Assembly (NCBI GenBank): GCA_020161935.1
Contig: JAIUNI010000010.1
Coordinates: forward strand, 1-64,000
From: Chloroflexota bacterium
GTDB taxonomy: Bacteria; Chloroflexota; Anaerolineae; Aggregatilineales; Phototrophicaceae
Length of the DNA: 64,000 bases
Direction: 5' to 3'
This document shows, piece after piece, positions 26,144 to 35,008 of this stretch; the first letter of the stretch is position 1; each line of letters begins with the position of its first letter. The notes beneath the pieces are model-generated. The model saw only the letters and a list, made by a program, of their open reading frames with translations, was not told the origin of the DNA and searched no databases. A program made the position numbers and the translations under genes.

Positions 26144-28027
26144 ATGAACTTAATCGATAGAGTGCTGCCCGTTCCATACTTTACGGCTCTTCAATTAAGG
26201 AAACTTCGTAAAATTATTAATTCACACCAGCAAATACTCAGCGAGTCATTTAGCGATACTACAGAAGACTATAAGCACGTATATGTTTTAGATTTCCAAG
26301 AAATCTACAGTTATATATTCCCCTATGCGGTCGATGCCGACGAAGCAGTCATCGTAGAATATGTCCTTGATCATATAAAATCCCCTTTTGTGCTACTAAG
26401 TGGGACATGGATTGAACTTGTACAAAAATTACAAACGATAATCGAAAATGTTACGAGTGTGTCGTCGATTAACAGTCTTTTAAATAATAATGATCTGGAT
26501 GAAACCGCCTCTAACTTTCTTAGAGAGATCTTTCAAGGAAGCCGCGACGATGTGGTTCTCAATACGATTGATTTCAATACAGATTTGCATCAACTTAGTA
26601 TTGATGTTGCTACTGCCTTAGCAAAATACACACTGACATTTCAACGTTTGGTAGATTTACTAAATAAACCAACTCATGTCAAGCTAAGTGGGTTAATAGC
26701 TCATCCAGAAGAGTTGCATTTCGATCAAAGCATACTAAACAAGTTTAAAGGCGCGCTAAACGAATTAAGGCCGGGAAGTAAAAGTAATTATGCGGATGCC
26801 GCAAATTTAGCGGGAATAGTAGCGCTTCGACAATACTTTAACGAACGTTCTAGAAAGAACAAAAACGAGGTAATGTACAAGTTTTATCTTTTGTCGCATA
26901 CCGCCACCATGCTGAATCTCGATACATTTGCTACGGATGAATTCGGATCTGCTGGCAACTCCTTAACACGCACCCCAATATCAGTCATGTATCAAGTCTT
27001 ACTTGAAAAAGAAGATATAGAAGACACGCTAGAAGCTATTAACCACAGAATTGATTTGTGCGACGCAGCACTCAAAGCTGTGCGCCATTTAGCGACTGAA
27101 CTAGCAACAATAAAACGTAAGCACGAATTCTTTTCTGGAAAGTTGTCGGATATTCGCTTGTCCGAACAAAAAGAGATTGTGATTAAAAGTGAGGTCTTAA
27201 AACAAGTAGACATCAAAGCTTTTGTAGATTTAGTACATGATCCTGTCTTAGATGAAATTAATCGTATAATACAAAATGATCAGGTAGTTCAACAAAACAA
27301 AAATGCAAAAACAAATTCAGGAACTGAAACTCAGACGCTCAATAGGCAATCGGATGCCATTGATGAGTTAAAAAAGGTACTCTTCACCGCCGCAAGCAAC
27401 AAATGGTTAGATGAATTCAATTTTATTGAAAAAACGCTCGATCAAACTGAAATTGACGACCGCAAATACAACCGCATCAGAATCCGTCGACAAGGAACCA
27501 CTGATTGTCTTTTTAGTTTAGACAACTATGTTAAGTTTTATTCCACATATTGGCCTACCAACCGCAACTTGAAACAGTTTTATCAAGTAGTAAAAACTTC
27601 TATGGAGTATTTACATGACAACTTACATGACAGCAATATGGCAGCACGAGAGAAATTTGGTAACCTGAAGCTTCTGCTTTTATTTGCTACAGATAAGGCT
27701 CAATACAACGAACGAATAGAAATCAAAGAATTGGGTATGCAAAGTTTGGAAAAGAAATTTGATCTCAGTGAGAATGAGGTGGGAGTCTTTATTCGAGTTG
27801 CGACACCGTGGGGCGATTTTTGTTACGATATTATACCTGTCGCTACTGATAGAAGTACCTATATGGGATTTGTGGGTAAGTATCAGTTGACAAGTTTTGT
27901 GAGTGAACTTGTATTTACTACTACAACAGAGCCTATGTTATTGCCTAACTTTCTTTTTGATCATTTGAAGGCCGATATGGGAATTTATCCAGAAACAATA
28001 AGCGAGTCCTATGTAGATGGCGTTTAA
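26144..28027 (+). CDS. PIN-like nuclease-domain protein, partner of TIR protein
   Basis: This 627-aa protein has no named family that I recognise. The first ~270 residues show the layout of a PIN-type nuclease: strand with an Asp (HVYVLDFQEIYSYIFP, Asp50), then SPFVLLSGTWIELVQKLQ with Glu91, then NYADAANLAGIVALRQY (Asp218), then a strand YKFYLLSHTATMLN. The three acidic residues are in the order and spacing expected, but this is pattern matching by eye. Residues about 300-440 are long charged helices, possibly coiled coil. The C-terminal 180 residues are mixed. Its last codons overlap the next gene by 11 nt, so the two products are probably made together. Confidence 0.6.
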   Translation: MNLIDRVLPVPYFTALQLRKLRKIINSHQQILSESFSDTTEDYKHVYVLDFQEIYSYIFPYAVDADEAVIVEYVLDHIKSPFVLLSGTWIELVQKLQTIIENVTSVSSINSLLNNNDLDETASNFLREIFQGSRDDVVLNTIDFNTDLHQLSIDVATALAKYTLTFQRLVDLLNKPTHVKLSGLIAHPEELHFDQSILNKFKGALNELRPGSKSNYADAANLAGIVALRQYFNERSRKNKNEVMYKFYLLSHTATMLNLDTFATDEFGSAGNSLTRTPISVMYQVLLEKEDIEDTLEAINHRIDLCDAALKAVRHLATELATIKRKHEFFSGKLSDIRLSEQKEIVIKSEVLKQVDIKAFVDLVHDPVLDEINRIIQNDQVVQQNKNAKTNSGTETQTLNRQSDAIDELKKVLFTAASNKWLDEFNFIEKTLDQTEIDDRKYNRIRIRRQGTTDCLFSLDNYVKFYSTYWPTNRNLKQFYQVVKTSMEYLHDNLHDSNMAAREKFGNLKLLLLFATDKAQYNERIEIKELGMQSLEKKFDLSENEVGVFIRVATPWGDFCYDIIPVATDRSTYMGFVGKYQLTSFVSELVFTTTTEPMLLPNFLFDHLKADMGIYPETISESYVDGV

Positions 28028-29009
28028 ATTAGGAAAGTTCAAAAACCTTGTTTCAATAAGTGGTAAAGTTAACTCTTTGGCTTATAAGGATATCTTAGGA
28101 ACTAAAGTGCTTTTTTGGATTAGTGATGCTAATTGCAAAAATAAACCACATAAGCATCTTAGTAATCTATCTTTCTTCCACGTTGCGGGGTATGCAATAA
28201 GGCAATATCCTACGCAAATACATTTTCATGTCGAGTCAAGTCATAAGTCAATTGGATTTGCAAAAAATGATGGCAATCCAATTTGGTCAGACTTTGAGAG
28301 AATTATGCCCATTGAGCCAGCATATTACGAGGAAAAAGATAATTCCGAGCTATCGGCATATAATAAGTCAAGTCTGATAGCTTTACCCGTCGCTGTCGGA
28401 AGGGAAATTGAGACATTCCAAATCCTCTGTGAAGTCTCGCTCGATTTACCCACTAGTACATCTAAGCCGGATTTCATGGAGCTTTCAATTTCGCTTCAGG
28501 CCCCAACGATGAATTTGAGAAACAATAAACAACCTAATAACAAGAAAAATGCGAAAGGGCGTAAAGTGAATACTTCTAAAGCCTCAGTTAATTGGGATTT
28601 ATTTATTTCTCATGCCAGCGAGGACAAAAATCCGTTCGTTCGTAGTCTAGTTGAAAGTCTCGAAAAAGAAGGTTTTAAAGTTTGGTACGACGAATTATCG
28701 ATGACTCTAGGCGATAGCTTGCGACAATCAATCGAAAAGGGTCTAGCCAATTCTAATTATGGCATTGTGGTATTGAGTGAAAACTATTTCAAAGTAGCCA
28801 AACGATGGCCTCAAGCCGAATTGGATGGACTTTTTGCATTGGAAACTGGCGGTAGAAAAAGAATTTTGCCTATTTGGCATAATATCGATCACGAAAAAAT
28901 TAGTGCGTATTCACCAATTATTGCTGGACGACTCGGGATCATGAGTTCGAAAAGCATGGATGTGATCATAAATGAGATTAAGCGTGCAATATCAGTAAGT
29001 CATCCATAA
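28017..29009 (+). CDS. TIR-domain protein
   Basis: This 330-aa protein has a C-terminal TIR domain at about residues 190-325. It begins with NWDLFISHASEDKNPFVRSLVESL, then GFKVWYDELSMTLGDSLRQSIEKGL, and SNYGIVVLSENYF. The candidate NADase Glu268 is in WPQAELDGLFAL. The N-terminal ~180 residues are a distinct domain with no known family (FHVAGYAIRQYPTQIHFHVE). TIR proteins in bacterial defence cleave NAD+ or make signal nucleotides upon phage sensing; here that activity is inferred from the intact Glu. The start overlaps the PIN-like gene, and together they form a compact two-gene defence-type operon. Confidence 0.9.
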   Translation: MAFKLGKFKNLVSISGKVNSLAYKDILGTKVLFWISDANCKNKPHKHLSNLSFFHVAGYAIRQYPTQIHFHVESSHKSIGFAKNDGNPIWSDFERIMPIEPAYYEEKDNSELSAYNKSSLIALPVAVGREIETFQILCEVSLDLPTSTSKPDFMELSISLQAPTMNLRNNKQPNNKKNAKGRKVNTSKASVNWDLFISHASEDKNPFVRSLVESLEKEGFKVWYDELSMTLGDSLRQSIEKGLANSNYGIVVLSENYFKVAKRWPQAELDGLFALETGGRKRILPIWHNIDHEKISAYSPIIAGRLGIMSSKSMDVIINEIKRAISVSHP

Positions 29010-29296
29010 ATAAACGCAAAACAATTGCTCGATGTTTAAAGCAACTTCAGCAGTTTTGACTTTATAATTGGGAATTTGTAGCTGCTAAACTTAATCACAA
29101 TGACTGACAAACTATCAAGGAATTTCCACCCAATACCTAGATATCATGTGCACTTAGTAAGGACTTGCAAAAGCGCTTGTTCAAATTTGTAGGATTAGTA
29201 ATTTGCTATGCAATGATGCAGGCAATCGGCATGGTAAATGATCTTACTACGAATTGTTTTCGCCATGCGGAAATCATAGAGTTATCAGATAAATAG
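29010..29296 (+). pseudogene. C-terminal fragment of a tag gene
   Basis: Immediately after the TIR stop the DNA matches the last ~95 codons of tag, with in-frame stops and frameshifts. Readable parts include KDLQKR, FKFVG, VICYAMMQAIGMVND, and NCFRHAEII. The match to the complete tag at 24786 is good but not identical, so it is an older, diverged copy. It is the right-hand counterpart to the 24615 stub; residues ~30-100 are missing. Confidence 0.75.
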
Positions 29297-29324
29297 GTGA
29301 AATTCAGGCTTCAAACATATGTTA

Positions 29325-30302
29325 ACGTCAGTTATGGATAAGGAGATGCCTTAAGGCGAGAGATCGAGTAATCTCTCAGGTGACAAAACCTAAACCAAGA
29401 GGCATCCCAAATGAGTTTACTGGAACTGTACTGCGCTGTCGATGATTTCTGCAAAGCCATGGATAAAGCACAGGCTGGACACAGATTAGTGAGTGGGACA
29501 GCCCAACGGCAACGAGCCGGGCGGTTGAGTGACAGTGAAGCGCTGACGATCATGATCCACTTTCATCAGAGCCACTATCGCACCTTCAAAGCCTACTACC
29601 AAGACCATGTTGAAGTGTATTTGAAGGCAGAATTCCCACAGCTCATCAGCTATGGACGCTTTGTGCAGCGGATGCCACGGCTGCTCGGCTGGTTATGTCT
29701 GTATTTGTTCAGTCGCTTTGGCCTCTGTAGTGGGATCAGCTTTGTGGATGCGACCTTCATCGCCGTCTGCGACAATCGACGCATCAACCAGCACCAAATC
29801 TTCAAGGGGATTGCTGCGCGCGGCAAAGGCTCAACCGGTTGGAGTTTCGGCTTCAAACTGCATCTGGTCGTCAACGATGCAGGCGAACTCCTGGCGGTCT
29901 ACCTCACCGCTGCCAATCGTCACGAACTCAAAGCGCTACCCAAACTCGTCAAACGCCTCTTTGGTAAGCTGTTTGCCGACATGGCGTATCTGTCGCAATC
30001 CATGTTTGAACAATTGATGGAGCAAGGCATTCAACTTGTCACCAAACTCAAATCCAATATGAAAAACAACCTGATGCTCATGACCGACAAGCTGCTCTTA
30101 CGCAAGCGCTCCATCATCGAAACCATCAACGACCAGCTGAAGAACATTTCCCAGATTGAGCATTCCCGGCATCGCAGTCCGATTCATTTCTTGGTCAATC
30201 TCGTTTCCGGTTTGATCGCTTACACCCATCAAACCAAGAAACCTTCGCTTGATCGCTCTCAATTTCTCCGTTTGGAGAACCTTGTTTATCCATAACTGAC
30301 GT
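29325..30302 (+). mobile_element. insertion sequence, IS982 family, 978 bp
   Basis: The ends are exact. The left begins ACGTCAGTTATGGATAA at 29325 and the right ends TTATCCATAACTGACGT at 30302, a perfect 17-bp inverted repeat. Both sides carry the 7-bp target duplication TATGTTA (29318-29324 and 30303-30309). The only gene is a 294-aa DDE transposase whose stop lies inside the right repeat. Perfect ends and duplication suggest a recent and probably still mobile insertion. Confidence 0.95.
29411..30295 (+). CDS. IS982-family DDE transposase
   Basis: This 294-aa transposase has the IS982-type N-terminal DNA-binding part (RLSDSEALTIMIHFHQSHYRTFKAYYQ). The catalytic core shows Asp in SFVDATFIAVCDNRR, Asp in KLFADMAYLSQ and Glu in SIIETINDQLKN, so the DDE set is complete. 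The C-terminal helix runs to NLVYP, with the stop inside the right inverted repeat. The codon use is more GC-rich than the flanking island, which fits an element from elsewhere. Confidence 0.95.
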   Translation: MSLLELYCAVDDFCKAMDKAQAGHRLVSGTAQRQRAGRLSDSEALTIMIHFHQSHYRTFKAYYQDHVEVYLKAEFPQLISYGRFVQRMPRLLGWLCLYLFSRFGLCSGISFVDATFIAVCDNRRINQHQIFKGIAARGKGSTGWSFGFKLHLVVNDAGELLAVYLTAANRHELKALPKLVKRLFGKLFADMAYLSQSMFEQLMEQGIQLVTKLKSNMKNNLMLMTDKLLLRKRSIIETINDQLKNISQIEHSRHRSPIHFLVNLVSGLIAYTHQTKKPSLDRSQFLRLENLVYP

Positions 30303-30309
30303 TATGTTA

Positions 30310-30533
30310 TTCTCTTCTGGTCATCTGTGTTTAACCGAAAGCGAACTCTTACGACAACCACTGTCAGACGTTGTGGAATGGTTCTTCTCATTAAGTCGCT
30401 TCTGGCGGGTTCGCCAAACTTTCAGTCGAAACGACCTCATACGCGCCATGCTGAAGGGAAGCAATCTCAGCCTTAGCCCGCGAATTTGGCATCTCTCCTC
30501 AGCGAGTGTTTTAAATCGTTGAATTCCGGAACA
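30310..30533 (+). other. gene-free remnant with a broken helix-turn-helix reading
   Basis: This gap between the insertion sequence and the next gene is more GC-rich than the island. One frame reads DLIRAML near 30434 and, after a frameshift, a second frame reads EAISALAREFGISPQRVF before a stop at about 30520. That resembles the helix-turn-helix start of transposase or recombinase proteins. It is probably the remnant of an older gene, possibly the one the insertion sequence entered. Confidence 0.3.
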
Positions 30534-30553
30534 AATAAAAGTTGCGAGAAAAG

Positions 30554-30579
30554 AGCGGATAGAAATTTCCGCTTTTTTT
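30554..30579 (+). terminator. terminator between IS and HTH-SorC gene
   Basis: Stem AGCGGA/TCCGCT with loop TAGAAATT is followed by a run of seven T. It would stop transcripts reading out of the insertion sequence, and it lies just past the end of the minus-strand regulator gene. Confidence 0.7.
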
Positions 30580-30590
30580 CTGATGCAAAA

Positions 30591-31919
30591 TTAAGTAGGG
30601 TCTGCCAAAAGCATATCTGCAACAGTCGTATCAATCACCAAACTGTTAATGAGGCCCTCTTGCAGCGCACCTCGGATTACATTGGCTTTTCCAGGCTGGG
30701 ATCGCGCAGCCAAGACCCATACTGTACCAAATCGTGCAACTTTTTGTAGATGATTGAGTTCGATAGAATAAACGAGTTTGTCATTCTCTTGTCTACTCGT
30801 TTGACTGCCGAGTCTTTTTCCGTGTTTATCCACCAATGTTAAAAGCACGTCACCTACACATTCTTCCTTTTCTTCAGGTGAAAGATTTTGAAATATGTGA
30901 TTTAAGGGAGGCAATCCCATATGTGCGTCCGTTATTTGCCATTCATACTCAGGCGTGCCGATAGACAAGAAAGCAACCGAAACTTTTCTAGCACGATCAA
31001 TCACTTCATGAACCGCTCCAATATAGCCTTTTTCATCATCTGAAGCATTTGCCAAATACTCAGAACTTCTGCGATGCACTTCAAGGAACGGTAAACGAAA
31101 ACCCTTGGCTCCGGGCTGGTTATATAGGAGACGAGTAATAACACTATTTGCCGACAATGCGGTACGTTCCATGCGTTCTTGCTCACGGGTAACCAATATC
31201 GGAACCCATGTAATCCCGCGCAGATCAGGCGACGCTGGTGGTAATAAGTCAACAAAACGTGCTATTGTGTTGCCTCCTGTTAATCCAACATCACCAATAT
31301 TCGGTAACGAGGATAAGGCATCGCGTGCCGCTAAAAAGGCAACAGCTTCAGTTCTAATTGTGGAGTCAATCAATTGGTCAGCCACTAGCGTAGTTTTGGC
31401 GACAATGCACTTTCGTAGATTTGGTCGAAATAAATTGAGTAATTTCTTCTCCTTATCGCCATTTCTTTCCACGTCAGATAGTTGAATAGCGGTTGAGAAT
31501 AAAGCAACTTTCACTAGGTGACGCAATTTAGTTTCGCCGTAGCCTGCAAATTTAGGCTCCTCTTGAATTTCTAAAAAGCCCTTCTTTTCCTTAGCAATTA
31601 ACCTGAATACCTCAATAGCATCGTCAATTTCTTTAGAGCGGCTAAGGTTGGCTAATGCGGGTCTTGTTACTCGCCACTTTAGTCCGGAACCTTCCTCGAT
31701 TTGGGCATTCGTGTTTTCGATTGGTAGCCGAAGCAAACTATCAGCCGAGCAGCGAAAATAAAGACAAATGTCGCGCAATTGGATTACATTTGGAGTAGAC
31801 TTTCCAAGTTCCCAATTGCTTACTGTCTGGTGATGCACTCCAAGACCGTTTGCTACCTCTTCCTGAGATTTACCCCAACTCTCACGTATTTCACTAAGAC
31901 GTTTTCCAAAGTCTTTCAT
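30591..31919 (-). CDS. XRE helix-turn-helix plus SorC sugar-binding regulator
   Basis: This 442-aa transcription regulator has an N-terminal XRE domain (residues 1-65: FGKRLSEIRESWGKSQEEVANGLGVHHQTVSNWELGKSTP). The C-terminal ~300 residues are a SorC-type effector domain: a strand GDVGLTGGNTIARFVDLLP, then the segment GITWVPILVTREQERMERTALSANSVITRLLYNQPG. The ending resembles the hexose-phosphate-binding part of CggR/SorC. Normal SorC proteins have a different HTH, so this is a fusion or domain swap. A paralogue is at 37616. Two palindromes just upstream of its start are candidate autoregulatory operators. Confidence 0.85.
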   Translation of the reverse strand: MKDFGKRLSEIRESWGKSQEEVANGLGVHHQTVSNWELGKSTPNVIQLRDICLYFRCSADSLLRLPIENTNAQIEEGSGLKWRVTRPALANLSRSKEIDDAIEVFRLIAKEKKGFLEIQEEPKFAGYGETKLRHLVKVALFSTAIQLSDVERNGDKEKKLLNLFRPNLRKCIVAKTTLVADQLIDSTIRTEAVAFLAARDALSSLPNIGDVGLTGGNTIARFVDLLPPASPDLRGITWVPILVTREQERMERTALSANSVITRLLYNQPGAKGFRLPFLEVHRRSSEYLANASDDEKGYIGAVHEVIDRARKVSVAFLSIGTPEYEWQITDAHMGLPPLNHIFQNLSPEEKEECVGDVLLTLVDKHGKRLGSQTSRQENDKLVYSIELNHLQKVARFGTVWVLAARSQPGKANVIRGALQEGLINSLVIDTTVADMLLADPT

Positions 31920-31960
31920 GAATCCAGTTCCTTATTTCGTGCATCTGATTCAAAGAATAT

Positions 31961-31999
31961 CGAAATTGCTTTCGCATTTTTTTACGAATAGTTTCGTAA
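31961..31999. promoter_or_regulatory. tandem operator-like palindromes
   Basis: Two inverted repeats with 4-nt spacers lie upstream of the regulator start. CGAAATTGCTTTCG (5-4-5) is at 31961-31974 and TTACGAA-TAGT-TTCGTAA (7-4-7) at 31982-31999, their centres 23 bp apart. Both share a CGAA(N)4TTCG-type core, so one protein could bind both on the same face. The adjacent XRE-SorC gene is the obvious candidate. Confidence 0.55.
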
Positions 32000-32150
32000 T
32001 GTCGTCAGAAAAACTAAGCAATTCATTATATCCCTACTTGAAATGTTAGTGAAAACATTCGGAAGACAAATGCAAAATAACCCTTTTAATTAGCCATGAG
32101 TTGATTGATCAATCCAACTTATCGAAACCCTATTCCAAACAGGAGGCAAA

Positions 32151-32327
32151 ATGAACGGCATTGTTGAATTCATATTCGCGGAAATGTGGGAATACACCAA
32201 GCTGACGTTTCGCATTATTTTCTGGGTGTTTCGTCAGACTCTTTCCATTACATCATTCTTCCGTAATCGCAATCAAAACATTCCCAAGGTTGCCAAGTCA
32301 GACTTGTTCGATAAAGACGGCAATTAA
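32151..32327 (+). CDS. 58-aa protein upstream of the ATPase
   Basis: This frame has the strongest ribosome site in the island (ACAGGAGGCAAA) and begins MNGIVEFIFAEMWEYTKLTF. It contains one hydrophobic/aromatic helix (LTFRIIFWVFRQTLSITSFF) and a charged tail ending DKDGN. It is probably a small membrane-associated protein that accompanies the transfer ATPase, which starts 26 bp after its stop. No family recognised. Confidence 0.65.
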   Translation: MNGIVEFIFAEMWEYTKLTFRIIFWVFRQTLSITSFFRNRNQNIPKVAKSDLFDKDGN

Positions 32328-32353
32328 CAAATTAAAAAGGGGAGAACACGATC

Positions 32354-34645
32354 ATGCCTGTAACGTATAGCATTACTTTACCGAAGCAGGCAGTCTGGGA
32401 GGCGCAACGCGCCTCCCAACTAGCCGAACAACTTCTCAATGCCTTTGACAGTTTCATATTGCGAATCGTAGCGACAAATCACTCGATTGAGTGGCAGATT
32501 GTTGATTTACTTGACCGCGAGCCTGTAGCGGTGGAAACCGCTATTCGTGCCAGCTATCCCGATGCAAGCATCGAGGTCGGAATCTTCGAACCCTACAAAA
32601 TTAGCGACGCACCCATCGAGCGTATCGTTGTTCCGTACCGCTTAGTAATTCCAGAGTTTGTCGCACCAATTTTGCATGTCGATGCGATCCATACACCAGA
32701 CCCTTTGGCAGCCTTGACCCAAACGATGGCAAGCCTTCTGGCGGGGGAGCAGATCATCTACACGGTCTTTGTCGCAGGCTATGCCAAGGATGCCTATGAG
32801 GAGGGTAAAAAGCTCACGACGCGCCAAGTATATGAACCATCAATACTTGGGATGCTCTTTCCGCATACGGTCAATCGCTATATCCCGGAAGACCAGAAAG
32901 TACTCGATGACAAATTGAATCGGGCGTTGTATCAATGTTTTGTCATGACGCAAATCGATACACCTTATCCAGAGCGCTTATCGTCACTGCTTGTGGTCGA
33001 TAATCCAATGGTGCATTTCACCGATCCCCGTTTCAACGGCATTTGTTGGTATGGGGAGAATGGCAAACTTGAGCAGGTTGTTGTGACTGACGATAAAACT
33101 GATCTCGTTACCAGCGCGATGGGACAGTTCCTCGTCTTTGCCGAGGCCAAGAAGCCAGACAAGTCGCTCATCAACCGTCGTAAAGCGCTTCGGCTGATTC
33201 TGGAACCCCGTGAAATCGCGGCTTTGTGGCATTTGCCGCATCAAGAATTTAGCGCCTCAAGGATTGTATGGATGAAAGCGGCTCAAGTGGAAATGCCTGC
33301 GATTTTGAAGGACAAACGCGAAGGCGTGTGCCTTGGCGTTAATCCCTATCGAGGGCGGGAAGAACCTGTCTATCAGCCGGATGAAGACCGCACCACCCAT
33401 TCGCTCGTGATCGGGAAAAATGGAACCGGGAAGAGCAATTTTCTCCATCAACTGATCCATCAAGATATTGCACGAGGTAAAGGACTCGCTGTCATTGATC
33501 CGCATGGTGCTTTGGTGGATTCGGTTATTGAATGTAGCATTCCAACATCGCGCGAGAAAGATGTGGTGTTGATTGATCTTGCCAATGAAGACTATCCGCT
33601 GCCCTTGAATCCCATGCGGGGATTGTCCGGGGAAATTGGACTGGCGCGTGTCGTGAACATTCTCAATAATCTTTACCCTGAGTTGCAGGAAATGCCACAA
33701 ACCGCAGATGCCCTCGAAAATGCCATGCTCACCTTGACGGGGGAGGACAAAGCGACTTTGCGAGATGTGAATCGGTTGTTCTTGGATGATGCCTACCGCC
33801 AGCAGGTTTTGAGCCAGACTACGGATGACGTGGCGCTTGAATATTGGCAAGAAGATTTTGGTGGGATGACAGCCTCGCAACAGCGCCAAATCAGTGCGCC
33901 TGTGGTTCGGCGTATACGGATGTTTTATCGTAATCCTTATTTACGTCCAATCATCTGTCACCCTGATGGATTAGACATTGCCCAACTCATCCGCGAACGG
34001 AAGATTTTGCTGGTGTCGCTAAAAGCCAATGAGGAACATATACCCGAACGAGAGCAGCAGTTGATCGGTTCATTGATACTGGCTCGGCTGCAAATGGCAG
34101 CGATGAGTGGAGCCGCCGAAAAAGAAACCTTCCATGTGTATGTGGATGAAGTACAGCGGTTCGTGAATAGTCCATTGGAGCGCATGTTCTCCGAAGCCCG
34201 TAAGTTCAATCTTTCCCTGACCGTTTCTAATCAGTATATGAAACAATTGTCAGGAGGGGCATTGGAAGCCATTCTCGGCAATATCGGTGCGTTGATCGCT
34301 TTTCAAGCCGGAGGCGATGATGATGCCCGGGAAATCGCGCACTATACGCGGGGACGCTTTAGTGCTGAGGATCTGCTCAATCTGGATCGGTTTAAAGCAG
34401 CGGTCTGGATGCGCTATCACGGCGAACAGCAACCCGCATTTAGTTTGTCTCCATTAAAGCCGCTGATGAAGCCGGTTGATGCCGGAAGAAGCGCATCGCA
34501 CATTCGTCAATTATCGATCCAGCAGTATACGCCGAAGGGTAGAGCGGATGTGCTAAACTGGCTCAACGTGCGCTATGGTCAGCATTCTGATCCGTCCGAT
34601 GGATCAGGCAGTTTTTATGACCCGTTGTCGCGAGCAGGTGACTAA
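32354..34645 (+). CDS. conjugal-transfer-type ATPase (VirD4/TraG/HerA-like)
   Basis: This 763-aa AAA/FtsK-HerA-type ATPase has a long N-terminal region (about 1-340) without a known domain. The Walker A motif GKNGTGKSNFLHQ lies at about residue 354 and the next strand reads GLAVIDPHGALVDSVIE. The Walker B motif HVYVDEVQRF is at about residue 596, and the sensor segment LTVSNQYMKQLSGGALEAILGN follows. The DPHG motif is typical of type IV coupling-like ATPases used by mobilisable elements. No clear N-terminal transmembrane helix was seen. It is followed by a replication-relaxation gene, a pairing seen on integrative elements of Gram-positive bacteria and Chloroflexota. Confidence 0.85.
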   Translation: MPVTYSITLPKQAVWEAQRASQLAEQLLNAFDSFILRIVATNHSIEWQIVDLLDREPVAVETAIRASYPDASIEVGIFEPYKISDAPIERIVVPYRLVIPEFVAPILHVDAIHTPDPLAALTQTMASLLAGEQIIYTVFVAGYAKDAYEEGKKLTTRQVYEPSILGMLFPHTVNRYIPEDQKVLDDKLNRALYQCFVMTQIDTPYPERLSSLLVVDNPMVHFTDPRFNGICWYGENGKLEQVVVTDDKTDLVTSAMGQFLVFAEAKKPDKSLINRRKALRLILEPREIAALWHLPHQEFSASRIVWMKAAQVEMPAILKDKREGVCLGVNPYRGREEPVYQPDEDRTTHSLVIGKNGTGKSNFLHQLIHQDIARGKGLAVIDPHGALVDSVIECSIPTSREKDVVLIDLANEDYPLPLNPMRGLSGEIGLARVVNILNNLYPELQEMPQTADALENAMLTLTGEDKATLRDVNRLFLDDAYRQQVLSQTTDDVALEYWQEDFGGMTASQQRQISAPVVRRIRMFYRNPYLRPIICHPDGLDIAQLIRERKILLVSLKANEEHIPEREQQLIGSLILARLQMAAMSGAAEKETFHVYVDEVQRFVNSPLERMFSEARKFNLSLTVSNQYMKQLSGGALEAILGNIGALIAFQAGGDDDAREIAHYTRGRFSAEDLLNLDRFKAAVWMRYHGEQQPAFSLSPLKPLMKPVDAGRSASHIRQLSIQQYTPKGRADVLNWLNVRYGQHSDPSDGSGSFYDPLSRAGD

Positions 34646-34981
34646 AGGCCACTGGATGAAGTCAGGGGGTTTCATACTATCCGCAATCAAGGATGGGTGA
34701 ACACCCCCGGCGACCAACCTCCCTCGCAATAGTCCGCATAGGGAAGCCTGACCGTCGCGCTACCGTTTACGGTTGATAGCCCACACCAAGTGGACTAAGG
34801 CGATAACCATCAGCCAAAGACCATTTGGGTGCGCGATGAACCCGAAGAACTGATCGACGCAAGCGATCATACGCCTCCTTTCTACAAGCCCCATTAACAC
34901 CGGGCGGCTCGTGTCGAGGGTGTCCACTACAAAAGGTAACGTAAAGGCGGAAACTCCGCAAAGTTTTAGCGAATAAAGACG
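34646..34981. other. 336-bp gene-free region between ATPase and replication-relaxation gene
   Basis: No frame of note is seen here. Small hairpins include TGATCG-acgcaag-CGATCA near 34849-34867 and GCGGA-aac-TCCGC near 34950-34962. GC content is higher than in neighbouring island DNA. The placement between two mobilisation-linked genes makes it a candidate transfer origin or structured RNA; neither is shown. Confidence 0.4.
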
Positions 34982-35008
34982 ATGAACGAGCGAAGGAATG
35001 TATCAATC

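Noticed and set aside
30304..30522. 72-codon open frame after the insertion sequence
   Set aside because: It starts within the target duplication and has no ribosome site. The protein-like segment is in another frame.
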